In this document: piece by piece, positions 9,120 through 18,000 of the stretch
Position numbering within the stretch: position 1 is the stretch's first letter
Layout: every line of letters begins with the position of its first letter
Source of the DNA: Pedobacter cryoconitis
GTDB taxonomy: Bacteria > Bacteroidota > Bacteroidia > Sphingobacteriales > Sphingobacteriaceae
Reading direction: 5' to 3'
Length of the DNA: 64,000 nt
Assembly: GCF_014200605.1 (NCBI RefSeq)
Contig: NZ_JACHCE010000008.1
Coordinates: forward strand, 1-64,000
Position numbers and translations under genes: made by a program
Notes under the pieces: generated by a model
What the model saw: the letters and a program-made list of their open reading frames with translations, nothing else
What the model was told of the DNA's origin: nothing
Databases searched by the model: none

Positions 9120-9866
9120 TTACAAAAATACATTTTCAGTTTTAGACTTTCTTCTCCTGAGAGATTCTCCATATAATTCAATTCTCAACGAGTGGTGTAC
9201 GATACGATCGAGTACAGCGTCGGCAATAGTTTTTTCACCGATGATGTCATACCATTCTTTGACGGGGATCTGTGAAGTCACTATAGTAGAACGCTTCTGA
9301 TGTCTGTCTTCAATCACATCAAGTAAAGCAAGCCTTGCCTGTGGATCGAAAGGCTGTAGTCCAAAGTCATCGAGAATGAGCAGGTCTACCCGCTCAATTC
9401 TTTTCAGTTCTGCCAGTATATTGCCCTTAGCCTTAGCTAATTTAAGTTGCCCCATAAGTTTAGCAGTATTGACATACATCACTCTATAGCCGATCTGACA
9501 GGCCTGGTACCCAAGAGCTGTTGCCAGATAGCTTTTTCCAGTTCCGGTGGAACCGGTAATGAACAGGTCTTTACGTTCTTTGATAAAGTCAAGTGCGGCC
9601 AATCTATGAACCTGGTTTTTATCCAGCCCGCGATCCACGGAATAATCGAGCTGCTCCAGGGCAGCTTTATAGCGAAAGCCTGCTACTCTTATTGCACGTT
9701 CTATTGCCCGGTTACGCCTGTCGTCCCACTCACTGGCGACTAGCAGCGCAATAAACTGGTCAGCAGTAAGGGATTCTTTGACTGAGGTCTCCAGGTTAGT
9801 TTTAAAAGCATCATACATGCCAAACAAGCGAAGCTGTCGGAGCTTTTCTAGGGTTTCATTATTCAT
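9120..9866 (-). CDS. istB: IS21 helper ATPase IstB
   Basis: A 248-residue AAA+ protein of the IstB/DnaC family. Walker A is GSTGTGKSYLATALG and Walker B is LLILDDFGLQPF; the C-terminus carries the arginine-rich sensor segment (ADAVLDRIVHHSLRIEL). IstB loads onto target DNA and directs the IstA transposase to the insertion site. It has the usual family length (about 250) and no visible defects. It follows istA with a gap of 23 bp, as is usual in this family. Confidence 0.92.
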   Translation of the reverse strand: MNNETLEKLRQLRLFGMYDAFKTNLETSVKESLTADQFIALLVASEWDDRRNRAIERAIRVAGFRYKAALEQLDYSVDRGLDKNQVHRLAALDFIKERKDLFITGSTGTGKSYLATALGYQACQIGYRVMYVNTAKLMGQLKLAKAKGNILAELKRIERVDLLILDDFGLQPFDPQARLALLDVIEDRHQKRSTIVTSQIPVKEWYDIIGEKTIADAVLDRIVHHSLRIELYGESLRRRKSKTENVFL

Positions 9867-9889
9867 TTTCTTTTGTTTTATACGGTTGA

Positions 9890-11479
9890 TTATTGATAAT
9901 AGTCTTTACCTCTGATGTTATCATGGGATGGGATTGCGGGTGTCGGTTCTTCCTGTTCAATAGGAAGCTGGTCCAGACGCTTATGGAGGATCTCTTCGAT
10001 CACAGGATAATTGTACTGCCCCAGCTTTTCAGCCCAACGACAGGCATCGGTAAGCCGCTGGGGCCCAACGCGTCTGGCGAAACTCAAAATACCCGAGCAA
10101 GACTTATAGGCCTGTTCAGGATAAACTTTGTGTTCCAGTACTTTAGAAATATAAAGCGCAACATCTTCATGAATAGCTGTTGCTTGAGTGATGAATTTTT
10201 CCGGTGTCCATTCCCCTAGAAAACGATGCTGTAAGGCCAGATGGTTTTCATCAGTAGTGTACTGATATTTAGTTCTGTCACGTGTATGACAAGCGATTAA
10301 GGTGTACTGATAGTAGATTTTTACCAACGTACTGGTGTACAAGAGCTTTACTTTTTTTCCAATGTAGGTGTATGGTACACTATAGTGATGAATATCCTCC
10401 CCCAGACGAACATAACCAGTTTTGTTGACTGTGACCATTGTTTGCTTATGTACCTGATAAGGCAAAGGATTAAGTGCCCCAAGCATTTCCCGTTCAATTT
10501 CTTCAAACTGCTCGCGCCGGGAGTAACTCCGACCAGAAAACGGCTTATTGTTGTGGATTTCAAGGCCAACAAGTATGGCTGTATTCAATGCACTTAAATC
10601 ATTGAATTTACGCCCTTCCAGTCTGCTGTAAATGCTACGATAGATTAACTTAACTGCTCCTTCTACCAAAGACTTGTCCCGGGGTTTATAAACCCGGGCA
10701 GGAACAACCGTAACCCCGTAATGCTCCGCAAAGCAAGCAAATTCATCATTAAGTACCGCTTCGTATTTGCTTCCTTTAGTGACCGCAGAACGAAGGTTAT
10801 CCGGCACAATAGCTTGAGGAATACCTCCGAAATAATGCAAGGCATTTTCACAGGCCTTAATCAGGTCTTCTTTGCGCTGACTTTCTACCGCTTCTACATA
10901 AGTCAATTGACTACAACCTAGAATGGCAACAAAAACCTCCACATCACGTGCCGTACCTTCCTGCGGGTCAACAGAAAGCTTACTCCCGGCAAAGTCAATA
11001 TAAATTTTATCACCAGCCTTATGCTCGATGTGCATGACCGGACGGGAAAGCCGTAAATAAATATGAATAGTATTATTAAATCGGGAACGGCTATAACCTG
11101 CGGGATGCTGCGCTAAATACTCTTTATACAACATGTCGCGAGTTACGCCCTTCTTTTTGAGCTTCTTGCAGATCTCAGGCAGTAGTGATTCCAGTTGCTT
11201 CATGCGTGGGCTACCTGAACTTTTGCCAACTGGCGTACAAAATAAAACGGAAAGCTCACCATCATTCTTAGCGTTGAATTCTTCCTGACTCAAGCCTAAA
11301 CTGTGCCATAACCGCACATATTTCTTAATCGTATTTCGGGAGGTATCTATCATCCCATGGATCGTCTTAATCCCTACACCCTGGCAGTATAGACGGATAA
11401 TCTGTCGTAGTTTATTCATTTTGATTGGCGTATTGGACATCGTAATTAGGGGTATTTGTTGAACTAAAAAGCTAAACAA
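9890..11479 (-). CDS. istA: IS21-family transposase IstA
   Basis: Up to 529 residues; the natural start is probably the inner methionine at 11440 (MSNTPIKMNKLRQII) or MNK just after it. The N-terminal HTH is KMNKLRQIIRLYCQGVGIKTI. The catalytic DDE domain shows KIYIDFAGSKL (first Asp), AIVPDNLRSAV (second Asp) and DKSLVEGAVKLIYRSI (Glu). A C-terminal beta-barrel domain follows (GYVRLGEDIHHYSVPYTYIGK). It is complete, so the element may still be able to move. Confidence 0.93.
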   Translation of the reverse strand: MFSFLVQQIPLITMSNTPIKMNKLRQIIRLYCQGVGIKTIHGMIDTSRNTIKKYVRLWHSLGLSQEEFNAKNDGELSVLFCTPVGKSSGSPRMKQLESLLPEICKKLKKKGVTRDMLYKEYLAQHPAGYSRSRFNNTIHIYLRLSRPVMHIEHKAGDKIYIDFAGSKLSVDPQEGTARDVEVFVAILGCSQLTYVEAVESQRKEDLIKACENALHYFGGIPQAIVPDNLRSAVTKGSKYEAVLNDEFACFAEHYGVTVVPARVYKPRDKSLVEGAVKLIYRSIYSRLEGRKFNDLSALNTAILVGLEIHNNKPFSGRSYSRREQFEEIEREMLGALNPLPYQVHKQTMVTVNKTGYVRLGEDIHHYSVPYTYIGKKVKLLYTSTLVKIYYQYTLIACHTRDRTKYQYTTDENHLALQHRFLGEWTPEKFITQATAIHEDVALYISKVLEHKVYPEQAYKSCSGILSFARRVGPQRLTDACRWAEKLGQYNYPVIEEILHKRLDQLPIEQEEPTPAIPSHDNIRGKDYYQ

Positions 11480-11528
11480 AAACCGCGTCTCAAAGAATCC
11501 GATCAGATAAACACTTTTACAGTTTTTA

Positions 11529-11628
11529 GGGGGTCAACTTAATTGGCCAAAGGGGTCAGTTTGCATTGGCGAACTGGGGTCAATTTGGTCAGGCGAAGGG
11601 GGCATTTTGAATTGGTCAGCAGGGGTCA
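11529..11628 (+). repeat. Five iterated transposase-binding repeats at IS21 right end
   Basis: GGGGTCA-type cores occur at 11529-11535, 11552-11558, 11576-11582, 11599-11604 (variant GGGGCA) and 11622-11628, at a regular 23-24 bp step. IS21 ends are known to carry several such repeats. The last one is the CA terminus. Confidence 0.75.
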
Positions 11629-12543
11629 GTTTCGTGTGGTTTATCCAAACAGGCTATCAATCTTGAAAAACAACTTAAATCACAGCTTGAAGACTATAAG
11701 AATAACAGGGAAAGAACAGTCAAATTGTTAAAACTAAGATATGAACTTTATGAGAAAGTTGTTTCAAAAGTAAACGACACTAAAAAGAACATAGATGACG
11801 AAATAACTTTGGAGGCTAAATTACTCTATAAACAAGAGAACTTCCCCTTTCTCGATCAAGTGAATAAGGCAGCAACACCGCAAGGAAGCGAATACCATAA
11901 ATTTTTCTTAGATAATAATATCAATTATGCATTTGTTCCTGAATTTTACTCTCACCAGTTGAGGATAAATGACGATAAGCTTTATCTAGATGCTGAACGC
12001 TATATTGCCGTTAGGCAAAAAGTGTCCTTAGAAGGCGTTCTTAGGTCTTTAATAAAAGATGCATTTGAGATAGATTATACCGTAAGTTATAAAGGGGATG
12101 ATTTACTCAAGATGTCACCAGGAAAGAAGGGCACAGTATTGTTAATCTTATTCTTGCAAATTAGCTCATCTGAGTATCCAATTTTGATAGATCAACCGGA
12201 AGATAATCTTGATAATAGGACTATATATGAACTGCTATGTAGAATGATCAAAGAAAAAAAGAAAGAACGACAAATTATAATTGTATCTCACAATGCTAAT
12301 CTGGTAGTCGCCACAGATACAGAAAATATAATTGTAGCTAATCAGGAAGGACAAACCACGCAAGACGAAGCTGGAAGGTATAGGTTTGAATATATCAACG
12401 GATCATTAGAACATACCCGGGAACTTGACAGGGGTAACAAAGCTATTCTCCAAAAACAAGGTATCAAAGAACATGTGTGCGATATACTTGAAGGTGGTAA
12501 TCAAGCGTTCAAACAACGCGAGAGAAAATATGCAATTAAATAA
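11629..12543 (+). pseudogene. C-terminal part of an SMC-like/TrlF-type AAA ATPase, 5' end removed at IS21
   Basis: The frame is open from the very edge of the IS element (CGLSKQAINLEKQL...) and continues as a coiled-coil exit followed by an ABC-type head. SPGKKGTVLLILFL is the signature-like motif, ILIDQPEDNLDNRTIYELL is the Walker B with D-loop, and IIIVSHNANLVVATD is the H-loop. That is the C-terminal half of the large defence ATPases annotated TrlF-like, often with an N-terminal PHP phosphoesterase domain. The Walker A half is missing, so the product is dead even if the TTG at 11725 is used (272 residues). The missing half was lost in the deletion that also cut mobC. Confidence 0.8.
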
Positions 12544-12928
12544 ATTTTACTAAAATAGTTATCGGACTAGTCATCAGAGAAGGCGAATGTCTTCAATTAA
12601 AATTTCTTTGAAACTGGGAAAGCTTCCTGTAGCGAAGACAACTACCAAATCGATAAATTCATCCGCGAAGGTCTTGAACAGCAGTTCCCATATGGGAACT
12701 GCTGCCTTGAGAATTGTACCATATGGGAACGAACTTTATGCTAATAAGCGACAGCTCTAATTTGATAAAACCCTCTTACATTAACCCCAAACAGGTATTT
12801 CTAAGATCTTCAAGAAACTTTCCTATATTCGATCAAAGGAAATATAGTTGTATCTTTAGGCTGGAACCGAAAACCGTACTATGATTATGAGTTGTTTTCT
12901 CTTTTTGGATTTCGATAAGAAATAAAAT
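12544..12928. other. Intergenic region with long palindrome, possible decayed coding
   Basis: Apart from the palindrome at 12679-12704, one plus frame at about 12602-12750 reads protein-like (DNYQIDKFIREGLEQQF), but it is closed by stops on both sides. It may be a remnant of a lost gene. Nothing else is recognised before the response regulator gene. Confidence 0.35.
12679..12704. repeat. Perfect 26-bp palindrome plus half copy
   Basis: Two 13-bp arms, CAGCAGTTCCCAT and ATGGGAACTGCTG, meet with no loop. A second partial copy, CCATATGGGAAC, follows at 12719-12730. No T-run follows, so a protein-binding site is more likely than a terminator. Confidence 0.6.
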
Positions 12929-13330
12929 ATGGAAACGGAAACAATAATTGTCCAGAATACCGACGTGGCTATCCTCGATGTACTTACAGAGGCTTTGTCA
13001 AGTGAAGGCTTCAATGTCTATCCAGTGCTCAATTGCGATCAAGATTTTATAGCTTTGATCGAACATCACCGACCACACGTAGTTATGTTAGATTATCGCC
13101 TGAATGGAGAAGTCTGCAAGGAGATCTGCCTTAAGATCAAATCGGTTTACCCTCATCTTCCTGTGATCGCATTAAGTTGTAATTATAACATTGATAAGCT
13201 TTATGGAGAAAACGGTTTTGATAATTATATTCGTAAGCCTTTCGATTTGGATCTTCTATATTCAATTTTAAGAAAATATATCCCAGGCAAAGAATTGAAA
13301 AAATCAGCTATTGCACCAACTGAACACTAA
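12929..13330 (+). CDS. Single-domain response regulator (CheY-like receiver)
   Basis: A 133-residue receiver domain with no output domain. The phospho-acceptor is Asp55 in VVMLDYRLNG, the switch residue is Ser83 in IALSCN and the conserved lysine is Lys103 in IRKPF. The acidic pair near the N-terminus is less clear (NTDVAIL). Such proteins relay phosphate within two-component phosphorelays. It is convergent with the truncated cheB, so the two may be leftovers of a once larger signalling locus carried on the island. No histidine kinase is nearby. Confidence 0.8.
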   Translation: METETIIVQNTDVAILDVLTEALSSEGFNVYPVLNCDQDFIALIEHHRPHVVMLDYRLNGEVCKEICLKIKSVYPHLPVIALSCNYNIDKLYGENGFDNYIRKPFDLDLLYSILRKYIPGKELKKSAIAPTEH

Positions 13331-13350
13331 CGCTTTCAGTTAAAGTCTTT

Positions 13351-13880
13351 TTAATTAGGAGTTGTACTTTTGTCATCAGCTAATAGGATAGCTCTTATTC
13401 GGTCAATATGAACTTGGGACTGTTCAGATCTTTCCACTGCTGATCTGGCAACGGCACCAGTTTGGGTTTTTGCATAGGTAGTTAGGAGGTTTCTTCTTTC
13501 TTCAAACATGCGCAGGGCAGTCCACATAGTTTCTTCAATTTTGGTTGTTTGTTCAGCGAGCAAAGATTTGTAGGTATAAGCATGGCCAGTATGACAACGA
13601 TACCGTAACTCTTTACCTCCACCAATTTTCCAAAGTACTCCACCACATCCTGGGCAATTAAAAGGAACCTGTTCTCCTAATGAATTTACAGCTTGAAGGT
13701 CACTCAAAACACGTTCAGCTATTTTCGCTTCAGTAAGAATATCTTTTGGTACTGTTTTTCTTCTTAATGGTAGCTTTTTGGTTGTCAGCTTTGTAAGTAA
13801 GTTGCCAATTTCTGATACTGGAAGAATGTAATCAGCTTCTATTTGATTCATTGCATTGGTAGGCATATTAGGGTACTGTG
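13351..13880 (-). pseudogene. CheB methylesterase, N-terminal catalytic part missing
   Basis: The frame reads DAQYPNMPTNAMNQIEADYILPVSEIGNLL, which is the C-terminal end of the CheB methylesterase domain, and continues into the zinc-ribbon tail seen in many Bacteroidetes CheB proteins (FNCPGCGGVLW...YRCHTGHAY). An ATG at 13866 would give 171 residues, but the Ser-His-Asp catalytic part is absent. The homology starts at about 13880, right against the stop codon (13884-13886) of the neighbouring HEPN-like gene. This marks a recombination joint: the defence module was joined into or next to cheB. It is probably not functional. Confidence 0.72.
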
Positions 13881-13883
13881 CGT

Positions 13884-15059
13884 CTATTCCTTCGAGAATT
13901 TGATTTCAAGTCTTCTACCTTCGTTCATGTAAAAGCCTTTCAGCACATTGTTCAGAATCACTTCGGGAGATGTTTCGAGGTTTTTCTTTAATCTTTTTAG
14001 ATCTTCTCTCAGGTGGAGGCCATCTTTAAAGGTAAATTTGATTTTGTTTCCAGGCCCTTGACCAAATATGATGGACACGTTCAATGCCTTTGATCCGGGA
14101 GTTTCAGGGAAGTTGAGTTCCGTTTGGATATACTTTTTTCTTGAGTTAATTTTTACTCCCTGAGGAGAATTGCTTACAGTCAGGTTACTCAGTGACACGT
14201 TAGGATTTACAAAACCAAACATGTGAGTCAATTGCTGACTGAGCAGGTTGTAGTTATTTTGCTTGTCAATCAGCCAGAAAAGTTCCTGGAAGAACAGGCG
14301 CATGTTCGTATAATTGGATAACAGAAAATCCGGCTTATAAATCTTGATCGCCCAGAACTCGCGCTGAGGTACCAGTTCAATCGCACGTCCGCTGGATTCT
14401 ACGATCTTTTTAATTCCCGCCAATTTGGATTCCGACACCAGACCCTGATCGTGTACTAAACGGTTTCTTAAATTTTGAAGGTCTCCAAGGATGTTTTCGA
14501 AGGGATCTATCTCAATCATCTCCAACAGTACCACCAGCTTTAAGTATTTGATGGAAACGGCCATATAGTCTCTGCTCCCAAAATCTTCCAAACCTAGCTG
14601 GATGCTTTTTTCATTTTGCAGCAGCCCACAGAGGGTTTTTAGCTCGGATTCTAGCAGCGAGTACAGCATCATCACTGAAGATTTATAGTAGCTGTCCTTC
14701 ATGTCCTGAAAGAATTCAGACAGTGGTTCATCACTTTCCTGGTGCTGGCCCTCGATCTGATCGATTCCGGAGTAATGTGAAGCATATTGACTGCGTTCAT
14801 GATCTGAACCTATAATTTCATTATACAGCTCATGATACCGGATTTCAGCAGCCTCCATAGCGGCATTGTAATCGTCATCATTTTTTTTCTTTGCAGTCTT
14901 CTGTTCAGTTTCATATAATGAGGCTGTCATACTGACCTGGCGCTCGTAGGCACTTATTTTAAATTCAAGATGGCGAAAAAATTCTTCAACATTACCCAGT
15001 GTTCTTTCTTCAAAATTGTAGTAAAACCAAAATCCAAAATCTATTTGTTGCTCTTCCAT
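13884..15059 (-). CDS. HEPN-like protein, partner of the STAND NTPase
   Basis: A 391-residue protein of no named family. Its middle is helical and carries RNRLVH (R198-N-x3-H203), the R-x4-H motif of HEPN RNases, preceded by a helix SSVMMLYSLLESELKTL that fits the first HEPN helix. The N-terminal 100 residues are acidic and coiled-coil-like. The C-terminal third looks beta-rich. HEPN proteins paired with NTPases usually cleave RNA on infection or act as the toxin of a toxin-antitoxin pair. The start is 19 bp after the stop of the large NTPase gene, so the two form an operon. HEPN assignment rests on the motif and its helix context only. Confidence 0.55.
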   Translation of the reverse strand: MEEQQIDFGFWFYYNFEERTLGNVEEFFRHLEFKISAYERQVSMTASLYETEQKTAKKKNDDDYNAAMEAAEIRYHELYNEIIGSDHERSQYASHYSGIDQIEGQHQESDEPLSEFFQDMKDSYYKSSVMMLYSLLESELKTLCGLLQNEKSIQLGLEDFGSRDYMAVSIKYLKLVVLLEMIEIDPFENILGDLQNLRNRLVHDQGLVSESKLAGIKKIVESSGRAIELVPQREFWAIKIYKPDFLLSNYTNMRLFFQELFWLIDKQNNYNLLSQQLTHMFGFVNPNVSLSNLTVSNSPQGVKINSRKKYIQTELNFPETPGSKALNVSIIFGQGPGNKIKFTFKDGLHLREDLKRLKKNLETSPEVILNNVLKGFYMNEGRRLEIKFSKE

Positions 15060-15078
15060 TGATTCTTATTTTGTATAC

Positions 15079-18000
15079 CTAATTGTCCATTGTTTCTATA
15101 ATTGTATCTGCCTTACTTCTCATGGCCTCTGATAACAATATTGTGTCAAACACATCCATTAGTTTTTCCAAATAGTTTCTTCCTGCTTGTTTAGCGCTAA
15201 GATTGGTATAGATTGCCAACACCAACTGAATAGGTAGTTTCTCCATAAATGACCTGCGCTGCAACGCTTCTCCGAAATTGAATGCGCTCAGCAGTTCTAG
15301 ACATTCATAAGGATGTTCCCTGACCTGACTGAGAAGGTACTGGAAATAGTAGCCCGGATCGCGCTGGGCGGAAACGGATTGATTGTATACTCTCAGAAAT
15401 GGTAGGACTGTCTCAAAAGACATCAGTTTAAATTTACGCAGTATCATGGCCGAAAGTTCACGCGACATGTTTTCCGAATCATAGCCAGCAATTCTGCTGT
15501 ACAGTGCAAGGCCTTTCACCTTATCGGCGAGCAGATATTGTTCAGCAACCTGAACACAGCGTCCAAGAACCAGGCTGTCCGGCCTCAGTAGTTTCTCAAG
15601 ATAGGGTTGAAGGTTTTTTTGATCCTGATAATAACCATTGATAAATATATTGATACTTGCTTCAGTGATCAGTTCAGGTGTGGCCATGATGTGCGCAAAA
15701 TAGGAGTGCATCTGATCCAGGTAATAATCTTTAATGAATAGTGCATTGGACAGGGATCCAATGATCATTTGGTTGCTGCCATCTGTTGTAAGCAGCTGGA
15801 AATTACTGAAAGCACGCTTTCGGTCCATAGCCCAAATGTTCTTGAATTTTCCCATTAGGGCAATCTTAAGTTCGTCGTCCTCACCTAAACAAATCCAGTT
15901 TGCGAACTCAAAAATTTCTTCAAAGAAAGCATCATGTTTGAAACAGTACATAACAGCTGTAACTGCTCTGGAACCGATCTGCAGTGTGTTTTCTTTGCTT
16001 CCAACCTGCTTTGGCCTGAGATCTTCAATGTGCAGATGATCGATTGCCGTCTGCTTTACGTAATCGAAGAGTACCTGATTGACAGTTCCGGAGCCCGAGA
16101 AATAGTCAAAAAGGTAAAGACAGTTAGCATGATCGTAAACTGTTTGGCAGGCGCTTATGTAGGCTTCATATATGGGCCTTATTTTCAGAGGATCATATTT
16201 TGCCTTTATCAGTCCCCTGAGGCCAGCTTTAAGATATGAACTGTAATGCTCCTGCTGGTTAAACATGTCTTTGACGAAGGGATAAAAGCGGACTGATTCC
16301 AGGCTGACAGCCATTTCAAATGCATCTTCTATTTGGCTGACCATATCCAGGAAGTCCCGGTGATGTTCTGCCTTGTCAGAGTTTTTTGGATGATAGGTGA
16401 ACATGATTCGCTCCCAGTTTCCCAGACTCAATTTATCAAAGGCGGGTTTTGTAAGCGGATTTTGTTTGCCTGTCTCGCTTACAGGATCCCATTTCTTTAT
16501 AGCTCTTATGACATTGAATAATCTTTGCCATTCTCCAACCCTTCTTTTTAGGTCAGGAACGACCATCACATGTTCATAAGGGAGTGCTTTAAGATACTTG
16601 AATTGTCGCCATCCGGCATATTCTGGTTTTTGTTTTTCTTCACTGCGCCAATCTGAAGTAAGGCGGTAGGGCTTGTAATTAAAGATCGACAATAAGATTT
16701 CTGTAGTGATTTGTTGGGTCTTTGCCGACATCAATGCGAAGTTCTTGCCAAGCATAACCCTGAGTTCTTCCTGAATATCACTATCATATTCCATCAGGAA
16801 GTTTTTTTCTTTAAGGATTTTCAGAAGTTCTACTGCTTTTTCAGGATCTGGACTGGCCGTAAGAACTTTAATGAACAGACCGATAAATGCGATAAAAGGA
16901 GTTTGGAGATGCTGAGAGAAAAATTCGTTAAACCATGAGCTGCCAACCCGCGCAATTAGGTGCGCTTCACAGATTTCAAATATCTTGGTGTGCATGCTAT
17001 CCAGATGATGATGCGTCCTGTAGTTATTTTGAAATAGCGTGTTGAAAAACGGGAAATCGTATTCCCGTTCAAATACCTGTTCTTTAGTATTCTCCATGAT
17101 TTCCATGAACTCAACAAATATCAGTTCAAACGTTTTGTCTGGGTGCTGGTCATAAAGTAAGGTCAAAACATCTTGCAGATAATAATCTGAGCCGGACTGT
17201 TCGGCTTCTGCCAGTTCTTGCTTAAGTACTGGCACCACCCGATGAAATACGAATTCTGGATGGTGGAGCAGTATTTTTTTTAAAACCTCGAGGTAATAAT
17301 AATTAATAGTTTCCGTAGTCTTGCTGTATATGATGTATTCATCAAACAGGACCAATAAAGCAGGGTTTCTCCAATCGTCTAGGCTGCTAAGTACCCAATC
17401 AATTGATTCGGTAAGTGGACCGCTGTTTTCCAGCTGCTTGAAGAAGGTAATACTTTGTTCCAGGTTGTCACTAAAGTGAGTGCTTAATGCTGCCAGTACC
17501 CAATTGACCTGGTATTGATACTCCGCATTTACAATTCCTTCAGTGTACAGATTTTTAAGGTCGTCAGTAACCAGAAAGCGTGTATACCAGCCATTAGATT
17601 TCAACGATCCGAAAAACAGTTCTGCATTTCTTTTTTCCGTCAGTATAACTTCTTTAAAAAGTTGGTACTCTTTGGCAGTGGGTAGCTGGATGCGGGCAAA
17701 GCCGGAAATGAGTAGTACTTTTAAATGAAACCTGGTATCTTTTCTGGAGATCAGCTCTGCAAATGTTTTTATATAAGCTGTATTGTCAATTTCGCGAAGA
17801 TAGTCGGTTACCATCTTTACGACCGGTCGCACAGCAATGCCTTGATGTTCCTGGAAAATAAAGGCAATGAGGTCCTGCCCTGATTCTACAAACTGAAGCG
17901 CAAATGTATATTCATAAAAGGTCTGATGAAAAAAACTCAGTCCGTTGGGGTCTTCAATGATAATCTGGTTACTTTTGGCAAATGCAAGTTCCGCTTCATA

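Larger units (their letters stand above)
9001..11628. mobile_element. IS21-family insertion sequence
   Basis: A 2628-bp element bounded by TG...CA ends. The left end (TGACCCCTGAAGACC..., 9001) matches the reverse complement of the right end (TGACCCCTGCTGACC..., ending 11628). It carries istB and istA on the minus strand. The flanks are CAATTAAAA on the left and GTTTCGTG on the right, with no 4-8 bp target duplication. The flanking genes are halves of two unrelated genes. The present copy is therefore the scar of an IS-mediated deletion or recombination, not a simple insertion. Confidence 0.88.

Noticed and set aside
10385..10597. Opposite-strand open frames inside istA and the large NTPase gene
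   Set aside because: These are in-shadow frames of strong coding genes without motifs of their own.
9001..11628. Simple insertion of IS21 into one gene
   Set aside because: The two flanking gene parts belong to unrelated proteins and no target duplication is present.
12679..12704. Rho-independent terminator
   Set aside because: The palindrome has no loop and no T-run, and it lies about 135 bp after the preceding broken gene, so a protein-binding site fits better.
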